Shown piece by piece: positions 44,558 to 53,430 of a stretch of DNA of 64,000 nucleotides; the first letter of the stretch is position 1, and every line of letters begins with the position of its first letter. Made by a program: the position numbers and the translations under genes. The stretch is from positions 1,798,001-1,862,000 of the forward strand of contig CP048838.1 of NCBI GenBank assembly GCA_012317185.1, in the 5' to 3' direction. The DNA comes from [Clostridium] innocuum (GTDB taxonomy: Bacteria; Bacillota_I; Bacilli_A; Erysipelotrichales; Erysipelotrichaceae). The notes beneath the pieces were generated by a model. That model was not told the origin of the DNA, made no database searches, and worked only from the letters and a program-made list of their open reading frames with translations.

Positions 44558-45046
44558 CTATTGAAGGTTGATAGCTTGGTCAAGTTGGATATAGAATTCA
44601 CTAGTTTTATCTTGCTCATCACAACTAGGCAACATGACATCTTGATTATTAACTAATTCTGAATTCAGGTTGACTTCCAGGTTGCCCATTTTTTTGCTAA
44701 TTTTGACGAAACGTTTAAAGCCACTGAAACATAAATTCCATGTTAAATTTGACATTCATAAAAATCAAAAATCCATCATGTATCCCAGTTTGAACATAAT
44801 TAATGACAGTATATCCCACCGTTGCTGTAATACTCAATGGCAAATTAGGCTCTTTCAATACTCGTGCTTTCAAAATCTTATGTTCTAAGTGATTAATTCT
44901 TCCATCCTGTTCTGTAACATCAGTAATTCGTAACCAGCCAACTTCTGAATTTTCATCAAACCATTTAGGATTTTGAATAGGTCTTGGTTAAGCTCCACGG
45001 ACAATATCTGTGAGCTGTTCCAACTTACACTGTTCCCAAGAAAAGG
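44558..45046 (-). pseudogene. Inverted hsdS remnant
   Basis: The minus strand carries a broken hsdS: near 45020-45040 it has the WEQ(C/R)KLEQL phrase (CTTGGGAACAG...AAGTTGG) shared with the active gene, then a recognition-domain region (WFDENSEVGWLRITDVTEQDGRI, VGYTVINYVQTGIHDGF), and at 44558-44620 the conserved helix EQDKTSEFYIQLDQAINLQ. Stops and frameshifts are frequent. Its opposite orientation across the dead recombinase gene gives inverted repeats that a shuffling recombinase would use. Confidence 0.8.
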
Positions 45047-45230
45047 GTTTACTATAACATTATACATATAAGATAATATAAAGTGCTTTAAAAATTTATA
45101 ATATAAAGATTGTTAGATCATTTTTTTGATTTAATTTGTGAAGGTAAATAGTTTAAGATAAAAAATAGAAAGTTACTAAATATTGGAAGCAATCTAATAA
45201 TTAAGAAAGATTTCACTAAGAGGTACGCGT

Positions 45231-46045
45231 ATGATACAGAAAGAAAGTCTTACAGATATCGGGAGAGAAAGCATACTTATGCATGGCAATGATTATGCCT
45301 ATATACTACTCAATGTATCATTAAACGCCAATATCTCAAATTTTACAATATCCTTTCCCAATGTATCCATAATATTCAATGCATATACGATAATGCCCCA
45401 TGGCAGTGTGACGCTTGTAATATTTGAATACGGAACCTTATTGCACAGCTTTCTGTTCGGACAGACAACAAAGCCAAAAAGAGTAGGAGATATTGCGAAT
45501 ACATGTAAATGTATTTTCACCAGCCGGTTTTTTCCCCTTTACAGGTATACAACAATAGGATTTAAAAAATAAAATCCTTCCATTCATGCGGCTCGATACA
45601 GCGTTGGATTGGACATTGCGCTATTGCTATCGTCACAGCAGTACAGCGAATGAATTGCTAATGAATGTGGAAGACCTCCTTCTGCATAGTATACAGTATC
45701 CATATTCCAAAGAACTCATGCTTGCCATGAGGTTAATCATCCAGTCAGAGGGCACCTTGCCCTCTCAGGAAGTTTCAGATCAGGTATGCTACTCCCTGCG
45801 CCATCTCAACCGGATGTTAGCAGTATGTTGGTACTGGTATAAAAGCTTTCTCCCGATTGGTACATATAATTAAAGCAATCCGGCTTCTGAATCAAGAAGG
45901 CACATCCACTGCGCTTGTATGCGATACACTGCAATATTATGATGTCTCTCATTTTGTGAAGGACTTCTGAAATGTCTGCGGCATCACGCCGCAGGAATAC
46001 AAAGAAAATATGTCCGATTTTTACAGTGAAATCGCTAAATTTTAG
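45231..46045 (+). pseudogene. AraC-family regulator, frame-broken
   Basis: The N-terminal part (45231-45572) is a beta-rich segment typical of AraC sensor domains (GNDYAYILLNVSLN, IMPHGSVTLVIFEYG). A break follows, then about 45586-45860 is the middle region (LPSQEVSDQVCYSLRHLNRML). In another frame up to 46045 the second helix-turn-helix is visible (AIRLLNQEGTSTALVCDTLQYYDVSHFVKDF, then ITPQEYKENMSDFY), interrupted by a stop. At least two frameshifts and one stop make it inactive. It marks the return to chromosomal base composition after the RM locus. Confidence 0.7.
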
Positions 46046-46091
46046 AGTATGATAAAGGGGTAGCATAAAAGCAAAAGAGAGGATATAAAGA

Positions 46092-46496
46092 ATGAAATTC
46101 AAGGAAACGACGATTCGTGTACTGGTACGGAAGAATTATGGAGAATGCTTTGATTTTTACACACAGAAGCTGGGACTGTATGTAGTTTGGGGAGACCGGA
46201 ATGGTCCCTATACTTCCTTTGCGGCAGAACCGCAGGAGGAGCCCTGCTTTGCTATCTTTTTAGGTGATGCCATGCCGATGTTTCAGGGATATGTGCAGCC
46301 GGATACAGAGAAGCAGCCGGACACGGTAACCGCAGTCATACCTACAGATGATCTGGATCAGGATTACTGCCGTTTAAAGGAAGCTGGTGTGGTATTTCTT
46401 GGAGATCCGCAATTTATAGAAGCATGGGGCATGCGGTGTACATACTTCAGAGATCCGGAAGGAAATCTATTTGAACTAAACGATGCCAGCGTGTAA
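46092..46496 (+). CDS. VOC-family (glyoxalase/bleomycin-resistance) protein
   Basis: A 134-residue protein with two beta-alpha-beta-beta-beta repeats. The first has RVLVRKNYGECFDFYTQKLGLYVVWGD and the second DLDQDYCRLKEAGVVFLGDPQ...CTYFRDPEGNLFELNDA. The closing RDPEGNLFEL is a strong VOC signature and its Glu is a metal ligand. The substrate is unknown; family members are lyases, dioxygenases or drug-binding proteins. It is monocistronic. Confidence 0.85.
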   Translation: MKFKETTIRVLVRKNYGECFDFYTQKLGLYVVWGDRNGPYTSFAAEPQEEPCFAIFLGDAMPMFQGYVQPDTEKQPDTVTAVIPTDDLDQDYCRLKEAGVVFLGDPQFIEAWGMRCTYFRDPEGNLFELNDASV

Positions 46497-46638
46497 TGTA
46501 TGTCAGCTATACATAAGAAAATCTAATCAAAGTGGCAAACCGAAACATATATGCAGGAATACTTCAGTCTTTATGGAAGCTGGTTGTATGTATGAAAAAT
46601 TCAGGAAGTAAAACAATATTTGAAAGTGAGGAAACAGT

Positions 46639-47361
46639 ATGAACTGGGAACCATGGACAGGGTGCTATAAAATCAGCGAGGGCTGTACAAATTGCTATTT
46701 TTACGGCCCTCATGCAAAACGGTATGGTCAGAACACCATACAGAAGACGGATAAATTCGACTGGCCGATCCGAAAGAATGCAAAGGGTGAATACAATATC
46801 AAAGGAAACAAGATTCTTGCGACCTGCTTTGCCACGGATTTCTTTCTGCCGGAAGCCGATGCCTGGCGTGAGGAAATCTGGGCGATGATCAAGCAGCGGA
46901 CTGATATAGAATTTTTGATTCTGACAAAGCGAATTGATCGTTTTCCTGTCGCCTTGCCTGATGACTGGGGAAGCGGATATGAGAACGTGAATATAGGATG
47001 TACCGTCGAAAATCAGGAAGCAGCCGATTACAGACTGCCCTTATTTCTATCCTATCCCATGAAGCGTCGGTTTATTGCCTGTGCCCCGTTGCTGGAAGCG
47101 ATTGACTTAACACCATATCTCGATGGTGTTGATCATGTAACTGCGGGCGGAGAATCCGGAAGAGAGGCACGCATATGTGATTATGAGTGGGTGCTTGACC
47201 TTCACAGGCAGTGCGAGGAAGCCGGTAAAACCTTCTGGTTTAAAAATACGGGCTCTCTTTTCAGACATGACGGTATTATAGAACGAGTGAATCCATTCAA
47301 ACAGACAGGAAGAGCGAAGCAATGCGGGATTGATATAACAGACGGAAGAAGATTGTTATGA
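46639..47361 (+). CDS. DUF5131 family protein (phage Gp37/Gp68-like)
   Basis: A 240-residue protein with an N-terminal cysteine cluster (CYKISEGCTNCYFY) and the body LATCFATDFF...LILTKRIDRF...GCTVENQ...GGESGREAR. This matches the Gp37/Gp68 (DUF5131) family, which is found in phages and bacteria. The Cys pattern resembles an iron-sulfur site of radical-SAM-like proteins, but no reaction is established. GTGAGG precedes the start. A terminator follows at 47472. Confidence 0.85.
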   Translation: MNWEPWTGCYKISEGCTNCYFYGPHAKRYGQNTIQKTDKFDWPIRKNAKGEYNIKGNKILATCFATDFFLPEADAWREEIWAMIKQRTDIEFLILTKRIDRFPVALPDDWGSGYENVNIGCTVENQEAADYRLPLFLSYPMKRRFIACAPLLEAIDLTPYLDGVDHVTAGGESGREARICDYEWVLDLHRQCEEAGKTFWFKNTGSLFRHDGIIERVNPFKQTGRAKQCGIDITDGRRLL

Positions 47362-47471
47362 TCGATGGCTATGTATATTACCATGATAAACGATTAGAAT
47401 TATGCAGTCTTCTTTGACTGAGTCTGATAATTATAAATGCGTAATTTGTACCGTCTATAATAAGATAAAGA

Positions 47472-47497
47472 AATGAGAGCAATCTCATTTTTATTTT
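47472..47497 (+). terminator. Terminator after DUF5131
   Basis: AATGAGA-GCAA-TCTCATT followed by TTTATTTT. Confidence 0.75.
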
Positions 47498-47658
47498 ACT
47501 AAAAAAATCTAACATTGTGAGGTAAGCCGATATGCATAGCGGTTGAACATAGCCCCTTTCTCATGATGAACATGGAAAAATAGTATCCATATTCATCAGG
47601 TACGCTGTTATATCTATTATTCAGTCTTATAAGGAGCTTGTAAATTCTAACTCTTGTA

Positions 47659-47707
47659 TTGACAATCCTGTTAAGTGTATTATAATATATATGTACAACA
47701 AGTACAT
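47659..47707 (+). promoter_or_regulatory. Promoter and operator of the YtrA-type operon
   Basis: TTGACA (47659-47664) and TATAAT (47681-47686) are 16 bases apart. ATGTACAACAAGTACAT (47691-47707) is a palindrome over the transcription start, followed by another AGTAC. YtrA-subfamily GntR proteins bind such GTAC-containing dyads and repress their own operons. Confidence 0.8.
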
Positions 47708-47730
47708 TAAAGTACAATGGAGGTGGCCTT

Positions 47731-48105
47731 GTGCAAATACTGATCAGTAATCATACCACAAAACCAATTTATGAACAGATAACCTCACAGATTAAGCATG
47801 CCATTATGAGCGGAGAATTAAAAAGCGGCGATCCGCTTCCATCCATGCGTGCATTGGCAAAGGATCTGCATATCAGCGTTATTACGACACAAAAAGCGTA
47901 TGAGGACCTGCAGCGGGATGGCTTTATCGAAAGTGCTGCGGGCCGCGGAACCTTCGTATCCTCACAGAACAAGGAATTCATTCGTGAGGAACAACTGCGT
48001 CTGGCGGAAGCAAAGCTGCAGGAAGCTGCAGAAATCGGGCGGTCAAATGGGATATCGCTTGAGACATTAACAGAGCTGCTTACGATGTTTTACGATGAAG
48101 AATAG
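47731..48105 (+). CDS. GntR-family regulator, YtrA subfamily
   Basis: A 124-residue regulator. Residues 10-75 are the GntR winged helix (KPIYEQITSQIKHAIMSGELKSGDPLPSMRALAKDLHISVITTQKAYEDLQRDGFIES). The short helical C-terminus of about 45 residues marks the YtrA type. It starts at GTG 47731 behind GGAGGTGG. It is the first gene of an operon with an ABC ATPase and a permease, and the palindrome at 47691 is its likely operator. In relatives the inducer is often a cell-wall-active peptide. Confidence 0.92.
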   Translation: MQILISNHTTKPIYEQITSQIKHAIMSGELKSGDPLPSMRALAKDLHISVITTQKAYEDLQRDGFIESAAGRGTFVSSQNKEFIREEQLRLAEAKLQEAAEIGRSNGISLETLTELLTMFYDEE

Positions 48106-48120
48106 GGAAGGAGTATCATT

Positions 48121-48978
48121 ATGGATGCACTCATGCTAAAAAATGTATCAAAAGCATATGAGAATTTTCAGCTGAAGAATATCAGCTTTACACTGCCGGA
48201 AGGAACCATTATGGGACTTATCGGTGAAAACGGCGCAGGCAAATCAACCATTATCAACTGCATTATGGATTTGGTAAAGCGGGATAGCGGCGAGATTACG
48301 GTTCTTGGACAGCAAATGAATAAAGACAATCTGGCACTGCGCGAAGATATCGGAATCGTTTTCGATGTCAGTGATTTCTATGACAGCTTCAGTATGGAGC
48401 ATACGGAAAAAATTTTACAGGATGTTTATAAAAGCTGGGATCATGAAACCTTTCAAAAATACAAGCAACAGTTTGCATTACCGGATAAAAAGCGTATGAA
48501 AGAATTCAGTCGTGGTATGAAAATGAAAACAGCGATCGCTATTGCATTATCTCACAAGCCGCGACTTCTCATACTTGATGAGGCAACAAGCGGTTTGGAT
48601 CCCGTCATGCGGGATGAAATCCTGGATGTATTCTTGGAGTTTGTACAGGATGAGCATCATTCTATCCTCCTATCCTCCCATATCTCTACCGATTTGGAAA
48701 AGGTGGCTGATTACATTACATTTGTTCATAATGGAGAGCTTGTACTGTCTGCTCTTAAGGATGAATTGATTTATCAATATGGTATCATGAAATGCCGTGA
48801 AGAAGATTTTAAACAGCTAAACCCGGATGATATTATTCGCTACCGCAAACAGCCTTATGAAACAGCGGTGCTTGTCGAAGATCGCGAGGCGGCTGCACAT
48901 AACTATCCAAATTGCATTGTTGAGCGTGCAACACTGGATGATATCATGCTGCTGTATGTGAAAGGAGAACGGATATGA
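48121..48978 (+). CDS. ABC transporter ATP-binding protein
   Basis: A 285-residue ATPase with Walker A GENGAGKST, signature motif in the degenerate form FSRGMKMK, Walker B LLILDEATSGLDP and the H-loop LLSSHI. The FSRGMK signature is usual for the YtrB/BcrA-like family. A C-terminal extension of about 70 residues follows. It is cytoplasmic and pairs with the permease downstream, whose start overlaps its stop (ATGA). It is preceded by GGAAGGAG. Confidence 0.92.
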   Translation: MDALMLKNVSKAYENFQLKNISFTLPEGTIMGLIGENGAGKSTIINCIMDLVKRDSGEITVLGQQMNKDNLALREDIGIVFDVSDFYDSFSMEHTEKILQDVYKSWDHETFQKYKQQFALPDKKRMKEFSRGMKMKTAIAIALSHKPRLLILDEATSGLDPVMRDEILDVFLEFVQDEHHSILLSSHISTDLEKVADYITFVHNGELVLSALKDELIYQYGIMKCREEDFKQLNPDDIIRYRKQPYETAVLVEDREAAAHNYPNCIVERATLDDIMLLYVKGERI

Positions 48979-49613
48979 TCGGGTTGATACGAAAGGATTT
49001 ATATTATTTAGCCTCCAGCTGGAAGCCGTTGCTGCTGTCTGTCTTCATCATTGGCGGATTTTCTACATGGAAAGGCTTTGGAGCGATTCTAATCGTGATT
49101 TTGCCAACCTTTTTCGGACTGAGCATTATGGGATGCATTCAGATGGATGCACAGAACAAATGGTATGACTATTACCGGGTTCTTCCCATTTCCTTTCGAA
49201 ATGTTGTGGCAGCTCGTTATTTCGCATATCTGGCTTTTACGGGCATTGGTTTTCTGATAACCGTTGTATATGGTTATGTGATTCAATTTACAATGGGAAT
49301 TACTGCTCTGGGAACCCGGTTTGCTATGTGGCAGGGATTCTCAATGGGCATTGCACTGGCATTGAGCTTTGCAGCTGTCTTTATTCCTGCCACCTATTAC
49401 AACAAGGGCGAGAAAATGGAGGTATCCATGATGATGAGCGGTTTTGTATCCTTTGGAGCTGTATATCTTGCCAGCAAGCTGCTGATGCTGTTTGGTATTC
49501 AGCTGATGGATTATGCAGATCTATTTCTTCAGATTCTGTTTGGGGCGTCTTTGTTATTGTTTGCAATCTCCTGGGCAGCATCAAATATCATAATTCAAAA
49601 ACGGGCCTCGTAA
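48975..49613 (+). CDS. ABC-2 type permease
   Basis: A 212-residue membrane protein with six hydrophobic helices, beginning MIGLIRKDLYYLASSWK, the start typical of ABC-2 permeases that pair with YtrB/BcrA-like ATPases. It overlaps the ATPase gene by four bases. The YtrA-type control suggests export of, or defence against, an antimicrobial compound, but the substrate is not known. Confidence 0.85.
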   Translation: MIGLIRKDLYYLASSWKPLLLSVFIIGGFSTWKGFGAILIVILPTFFGLSIMGCIQMDAQNKWYDYYRVLPISFRNVVAARYFAYLAFTGIGFLITVVYGYVIQFTMGITALGTRFAMWQGFSMGIALALSFAAVFIPATYYNKGEKMEVSMMMSGFVSFGAVYLASKLLMLFGIQLMDYADLFLQILFGASLLLFAISWAASNIIIQKRAS

Positions 49614-49677
49614 CAAGCGCACGTAAATAATGAAGCAGTAACCGTATAAAAAGGAAAAGCAATCACAGGAGGAGAAA

Positions 49678-50070
49678 ATGAGGAACATGACGAAGGAGCA
49701 GCTGGAATCTGCGCATAAGGAAATCGTGGCGATTATCAGAAAATGTGAGCATATGGAAGGGAAATTCGCAGCAGGCATCTCGCAGCATACCTTACTGAAA
49801 AATCGGCTGTTTTCCATGCGTATGGCAAAGCAGCTGATCGAAGAAAAGCTGACAGCATTGCAAATGAGTGCTGCGATTGAAGAAGCAAATGTATTTCCCC
49901 TTCCGGAAGTAGCTTCTGCCATAGAACCGGTTCGCTCCATCATCAGAAAATGCAGAAAGGCACAAAGCAAATATGAAAAGGAAACGGTCAATTATAATCG
50001 CTATGAGCCAATGATTCATGCAATGCAAATTGCAGAGCAGCTGCTGCAGCAGGAAGCTGAAGCTCGCTAA
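49678..50070 (+). CDS. Helical protein of unknown function
   Basis: A 130-residue soluble protein rich in Glu, Lys, Ala and Met, almost entirely helical and probably a helical hairpin or coiled coil (KEQLESAHKEIVAIIRKCEHMEGKF; SIIRKCRKAQSKYEKE). The phrase IIRKC occurs twice, hinting at an internal repeat. No family was recognised. AGGAGGAG precedes ATG 49678 and it lies 64 bases after the ABC-2 permease, so it may belong to the same transcript. Confidence 0.6.
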   Translation: MRNMTKEQLESAHKEIVAIIRKCEHMEGKFAAGISQHTLLKNRLFSMRMAKQLIEEKLTALQMSAAIEEANVFPLPEVASAIEPVRSIIRKCRKAQSKYEKETVNYNRYEPMIHAMQIAEQLLQQEAEAR

Positions 50071-50198
50071 AACAGACATACACCTATTATATAACGAAGC
50101 ACATAAAGCGAAAAGAGGAATTCGAGTGTAGGAATCCTTTGCAGCCATATGTGTTTTTTGTTTTTTTTTCTGCAGGAAAAAATTCCTGTCAAAACCTG

Positions 50199-50229
50199 TT
50201 GACTCTCCCCCTACAGGAGCATGTAAGCT
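50199..50229 (+). promoter_or_regulatory. MerR-type promoter with 19-bp spacer
   Basis: TTGACT (50199-50204) and TAAGCT (50224-50229) are 19 bases apart. The spacer starts CTCC and holds GGAG, giving the CTCC-N7-GGAG dyad seen in BmrR/BltR-type promoters. The long spacer keeps it silent until an activator of the MerR family twists it; the operon's last gene encodes one. Confidence 0.85.
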
Positions 50230-50249
50230 GATTACGAGGAGGAATGAAT

Positions 50250-50969
50250 ATGAAAAGCATTGAGGTTTCAAATATAACGAAAACATATAACGGAAGAGCA
50301 GTCGTAGACAGACTCAGCTTCTCCGTTGACAAAGGAGAGGTGTTCGGACTGCTGGGACATAACGGTGCCGGTAAGAGTACAACGATTGACTGTATACTGG
50401 GACTTACAAAGCCGGATAGCGGCAGTGCCCGTATTTTGGGACAGGATGCAGCCAAACACAGAAAAACATTGTTTGAGCATGTCGGAGTCCAGCTGCAGCA
50501 TGAGGCACACGCAAACAATATTCGCGTTTGTGAGGTATGCGAAGAAACCGCGGCACTTTACCATGAGCCTGCGGACTATCATGCGCTTTTAAAGCAGTTT
50601 CAGCTGGAAGCATTCACCAATCAGAAGGTGGAACAGCTGTCGGGAGGTGAGCGGCAAAAGCTTTCCGTAGTCGTGGCACTGATTCCAAATCCGCAGGTGA
50701 TTTTTCTGGATGAGCTGACGACCGGTCTGGATGTAGCCGCCCGCCGCGAGGTATGGCATATTCTGAAATCACTGAAGCAAAAGGGAATGACGATTTTTCT
50801 GACGACGCATTATATGGAGGAGGCTGAGAATTTGTGTGACCGTATTCTCATACTGAAGCATGGCAGAAAGCTGTGTGAGGGAAGTGTTGAAGAGCTTATC
50901 GGAAACAGTCCCTATGAAAATCTGGAAGAGGCATATCTATGGTACAGTGAGGAGGAAATGAGCATATGA
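50250..50969 (+). CDS. ABC transporter ATP-binding protein
   Basis: A 239-residue ATPase with Walker A GHNGAGKST, signature LSGGERQKL, Walker B VIFLDELTTGLD and H-loop LTTHYMEEAE. This resembles the drug/antibiotic-export (DrrA/CcmA-like) class. ATG 50250 is chosen because GAGGAGG lies seven bases upstream; the ATG at 50244 is too close to it. Its stop overlaps the permease start by four bases. Confidence 0.92.
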   Translation: MKSIEVSNITKTYNGRAVVDRLSFSVDKGEVFGLLGHNGAGKSTTIDCILGLTKPDSGSARILGQDAAKHRKTLFEHVGVQLQHEAHANNIRVCEVCEETAALYHEPADYHALLKQFQLEAFTNQKVEQLSGGERQKLSVVVALIPNPQVIFLDELTTGLDVAARREVWHILKSLKQKGMTIFLTTHYMEEAENLCDRILILKHGRKLCEGSVEELIGNSPYENLEEAYLWYSEEEMSI

Positions 50970-51706
50970 AACGATTTCTGACATTTTTAAAGGTGGAAGG
51001 GAAGCTGAGTCTGCGCTGTCCGGACGGCATCATTTTCGGAATCGGTATGCCGGTCGGTGTACTGCTTCTGATTGCGGTCGTAGCCGGTTCACAATCCGCA
51101 GGAGGTGCTGACTATTCCTTTTTACAGAGTGCATTTGCGTCGCTGCTGACGGTCGGCATCTGTGCGACAGCCTTTATGGGACTGCCTCTCACGATTGCCG
51201 ATTACCGTGATAAGAAAATCCTGAAGCATTTCTTTGCGACACCGATTCGCCCGTTTATGATTCTGTCGGTTCAGGTGGTGATCGGTATGCTGACGTCATT
51301 CTTCTCAGCTGCATTGGTTTCTCTGCTGGCAATTTTTGGCTTTGGATACCGTATGGAAGGGAATCCGATTCTGTTCATCGGTGCATTTCTGCTTGTCATG
51401 CTATCCATGTACAGCATCGGCATGATTCTGGCCAGCTTGTGCAAGACGGTGAAAATCGCGAACGTCGTCACAACCTTCGTTTATTTTCCCATGCTGTTCT
51501 TATCGGGTGCAACCATCCCCTTCGAGCTGTTTCCGGACACTGTGCAAAAGGTATGCAATGTCCTGCCGCTGACACATGGTATCAAGCTGTTAAAGGCGGC
51601 TTCTTTAAACATGTGGAGTCAGGAGATATGGATATCTGTCGCCCTTTTGATTGCTTTCGCAGTTGTCGGCTGTATCATTTCTGTTGTATCATTTAAATGG
51701 GATTAA
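50966..51706 (+). CDS. ABC-2 type permease
   Basis: A 246-residue membrane protein with six hydrophobic helices and the ABC-2 pattern (LPLTIADYRDKKILKHFFATPI; FPMLFLSGATIPFELFP). It pairs with the upstream ATPase to form a drug-export type ABC system. It starts at the ATGA overlap with the ATPase gene and ends 17 bases before the MerR start. Confidence 0.9.
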   Translation: MKRFLTFLKVEGKLSLRCPDGIIFGIGMPVGVLLLIAVVAGSQSAGGADYSFLQSAFASLLTVGICATAFMGLPLTIADYRDKKILKHFFATPIRPFMILSVQVVIGMLTSFFSAALVSLLAIFGFGYRMEGNPILFIGAFLLVMLSMYSIGMILASLCKTVKIANVVTTFVYFPMLFLSGATIPFELFPDTVQKVCNVLPLTHGIKLLKAASLNMWSQEIWISVALLIAFAVVGCIISVVSFKWD

Positions 51707-51723
51707 GAAAGGTGGAAACCACT

Positions 51724-52575
51724 ATGAACAAAGATTTTTTCTGTCATCAGGATGAACCTGAAAAGCTGTATCGGATCGGGGTATTTTCACAAATGAACCA
51801 TATAACAGTGAAAACACTACGCCATTATGATGAAATCGGTTTACTGAAGCCCGCTTATGTGGATGAGGACAGCGGGTATCGCTACTATACCTCGAATCAG
51901 CTGCTGCCGCTGCATAAGATACTGGCTCTTCGGGATATGGGATTCTCTCTGGAGGAAATACGGCAGGTGTGTAATGGCGCTTCGCAGGAACAGCTGTTGA
52001 AGAAAAGAAAACAGCAGCTGCTGAAAATCATGGCGGAAACAGGCGAAAAGCTGGCGCGTGTGGAGGGCTATCTGAGTGGTGGACATCTGGATGATGAATA
52101 TCGTGTCATTCTGAAATCACTGCCAGCGGTTACCATTGCGTCTATGCGGGTACATCTCGACAGCTATGCGGATCTGTTTTATAAAATGCCGGATATGGGG
52201 CTGGAAATGGAGAAGGCAGGCTGTGAATGTAAGGAGCCGGAATACTGCTTCACCATGTATTACGATGATGAGTACCGGGAGCAGGATGTGGATGCGGAAA
52301 TCTGCGAGGCGGTTACTGAAATGAAAGCGGATCGCGGTGATTTGAAATTTCGTGAGCTGCCGGCTGTTGAACTTGCTGCATGCGTCATGCATAAGGGGGC
52401 GTATCGTACACTGCCGCTGGCATATCGTGCCATCGTTTCCTTTATTGAGGACAACGGCTACGAGATGATCGGACATCAAAGAGAAGCCTATATTGACGGT
52501 ATCTGGAACAAGGACAGTGAGGATGACTGGCTCACAGAAATCCAGTTTCCTGTACGCAAAATTCAGCGAACCTAA
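51724..52575 (+). CDS. MerR-family activator with GyrI-like ligand domain (BmrR-like)
   Basis: A 283-residue regulator. Residues about 15-85 form the MerR DNA-binding domain (YRIGVFSQMNHITVKTLRHYDEIGLLKPAYVDEDSGYRYY). A coiled-coil helix follows, and residues 125-283 are a GyrI/AraC_E_bind-type ligand pocket (VEL...HKGAYRTLPLAYRAIVSFIEDNGYE; EIQFPV). This is the BmrR layout, which senses lipophilic cationic drugs. ATG 51724 follows GAAAGGTGG; the frame is open upstream. It is the last gene of the operon behind the MerR-type promoter at 50199 and should activate it. Confidence 0.92.
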   Translation: MNKDFFCHQDEPEKLYRIGVFSQMNHITVKTLRHYDEIGLLKPAYVDEDSGYRYYTSNQLLPLHKILALRDMGFSLEEIRQVCNGASQEQLLKKRKQQLLKIMAETGEKLARVEGYLSGGHLDDEYRVILKSLPAVTIASMRVHLDSYADLFYKMPDMGLEMEKAGCECKEPEYCFTMYYDDEYREQDVDAEICEAVTEMKADRGDLKFRELPAVELAACVMHKGAYRTLPLAYRAIVSFIEDNGYEMIGHQREAYIDGIWNKDSEDDWLTEIQFPVRKIQRT

Positions 52576-52592
52576 CTCATAGAACAGGATAC

Positions 52593-52632
52593 AAAAAAGC
52601 ATGGAATCTTTTCTAGGAATCCATGCCTTTTT
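52593..52632. terminator. Bidirectional terminator between convergent genes
   Basis: GCATGGA (52599-52605) pairs with TCCATGC (52620-52626), with six A before and five T after. It serves the MerR operon and the convergent DUF3788 gene. Confidence 0.8.
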
Positions 52633-52647
52633 GTATGGCGCTCTTTT

Positions 52648-53088
52648 TCATTCAGACTCTGCAACATCATAGCAGCATGCACGTAAGGCAAGCAGCTTCC
52701 AGATATCCTGATATACGCTGCCTTCATCCTCCACATCAATCATCAGCCAGCGCTGTCCATTCCCTTCTGCTGTTTCCTGAATGATTTCCTGCATTGCATT
52801 ACCGAGGTGCGGCAGCAGTGCTTCCAAATACGGCGCTTCTTTCTTGCCGATGATGATCAGCAGGGTGAAATACTGCTCCCGTGCATACAGGGTACAAAGA
52901 TTTCTGCCTCTTTTTTTGAACTTCATATTCCATCCGTATTCCCATGTGCATCTGCTGAATTCCATTTGCGGTTCACAGGAAAAGATGTCCTTCATTGCCT
53001 GCAGAAATTTTTCAAACAGCTTGTTATGGATGACGGCGTAAAAATCCTCAATCTGCGGGATGTGTGTGCTGTCCTGCTGTATATCCAT
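52648..53088 (-). CDS. DUF3788 family protein
   Basis: A 146-residue soluble protein. The body has W-E-Y-G-W-N-M-K-F-K-K-R, then CTLYAREQYFTLLIIIGKKE and a C-terminal helix with a GSVYQDIWKLLALR pattern, all typical of DUF3788. The family function is unknown. It is a single gene; GGAGGTA on the minus strand precedes its start. Confidence 0.8.
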   Translation of the reverse strand: MDIQQDSTHIPQIEDFYAVIHNKLFEKFLQAMKDIFSCEPQMEFSRCTWEYGWNMKFKKRGRNLCTLYAREQYFTLLIIIGKKEAPYLEALLPHLGNAMQEIIQETAEGNGQRWLMIDVEDEGSVYQDIWKLLALRACCYDVAESE

Positions 53089-53430
53089 ATAGTACCTCCT
53101 CGTGCTTCATGTTTACAGTATACTAGGATTTCTTGCGTTTGTCTTGTCACAGAATGCGCAGGTTACAAGATTCGTACCGGATATGCAAGCAGGACTACAT
53201 AGATGAATGTACGGTTTTATTCAGGGTATGGGCATGGTATAATGGGGGTAGAGATTTATGACGCACTATATTTCAATATATTGTAACGGGTGCTAGTAAG
53301 CTATTATGGAAATCGGCACAGAATTCCCTGTCATAGAGAGAAGGCGCTATGAGCCTTGATTATCTGTGATTCTGATGATGGCTGTAGGCTGTAAAGGAAG
53401 CGGCAATCCGGGAATCGAAAGGAGCATAGG
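53089..53430. other. Intergenic stretch before the DinB-like gene
   Basis: No gene was found. A TATAAT at 53238-53243 lies about 190 bases before the DinB-like start, but no good -35 box accompanies it. Otherwise nothing was recognised. Confidence 0.4.

Noticed and set aside
23453..45230. One single large island from guaA to the RM locus
   Set aside because: The att repeat closes at 34932 and no third copy of the core was found near 45200, so the RM region is treated as a separate accessory block.
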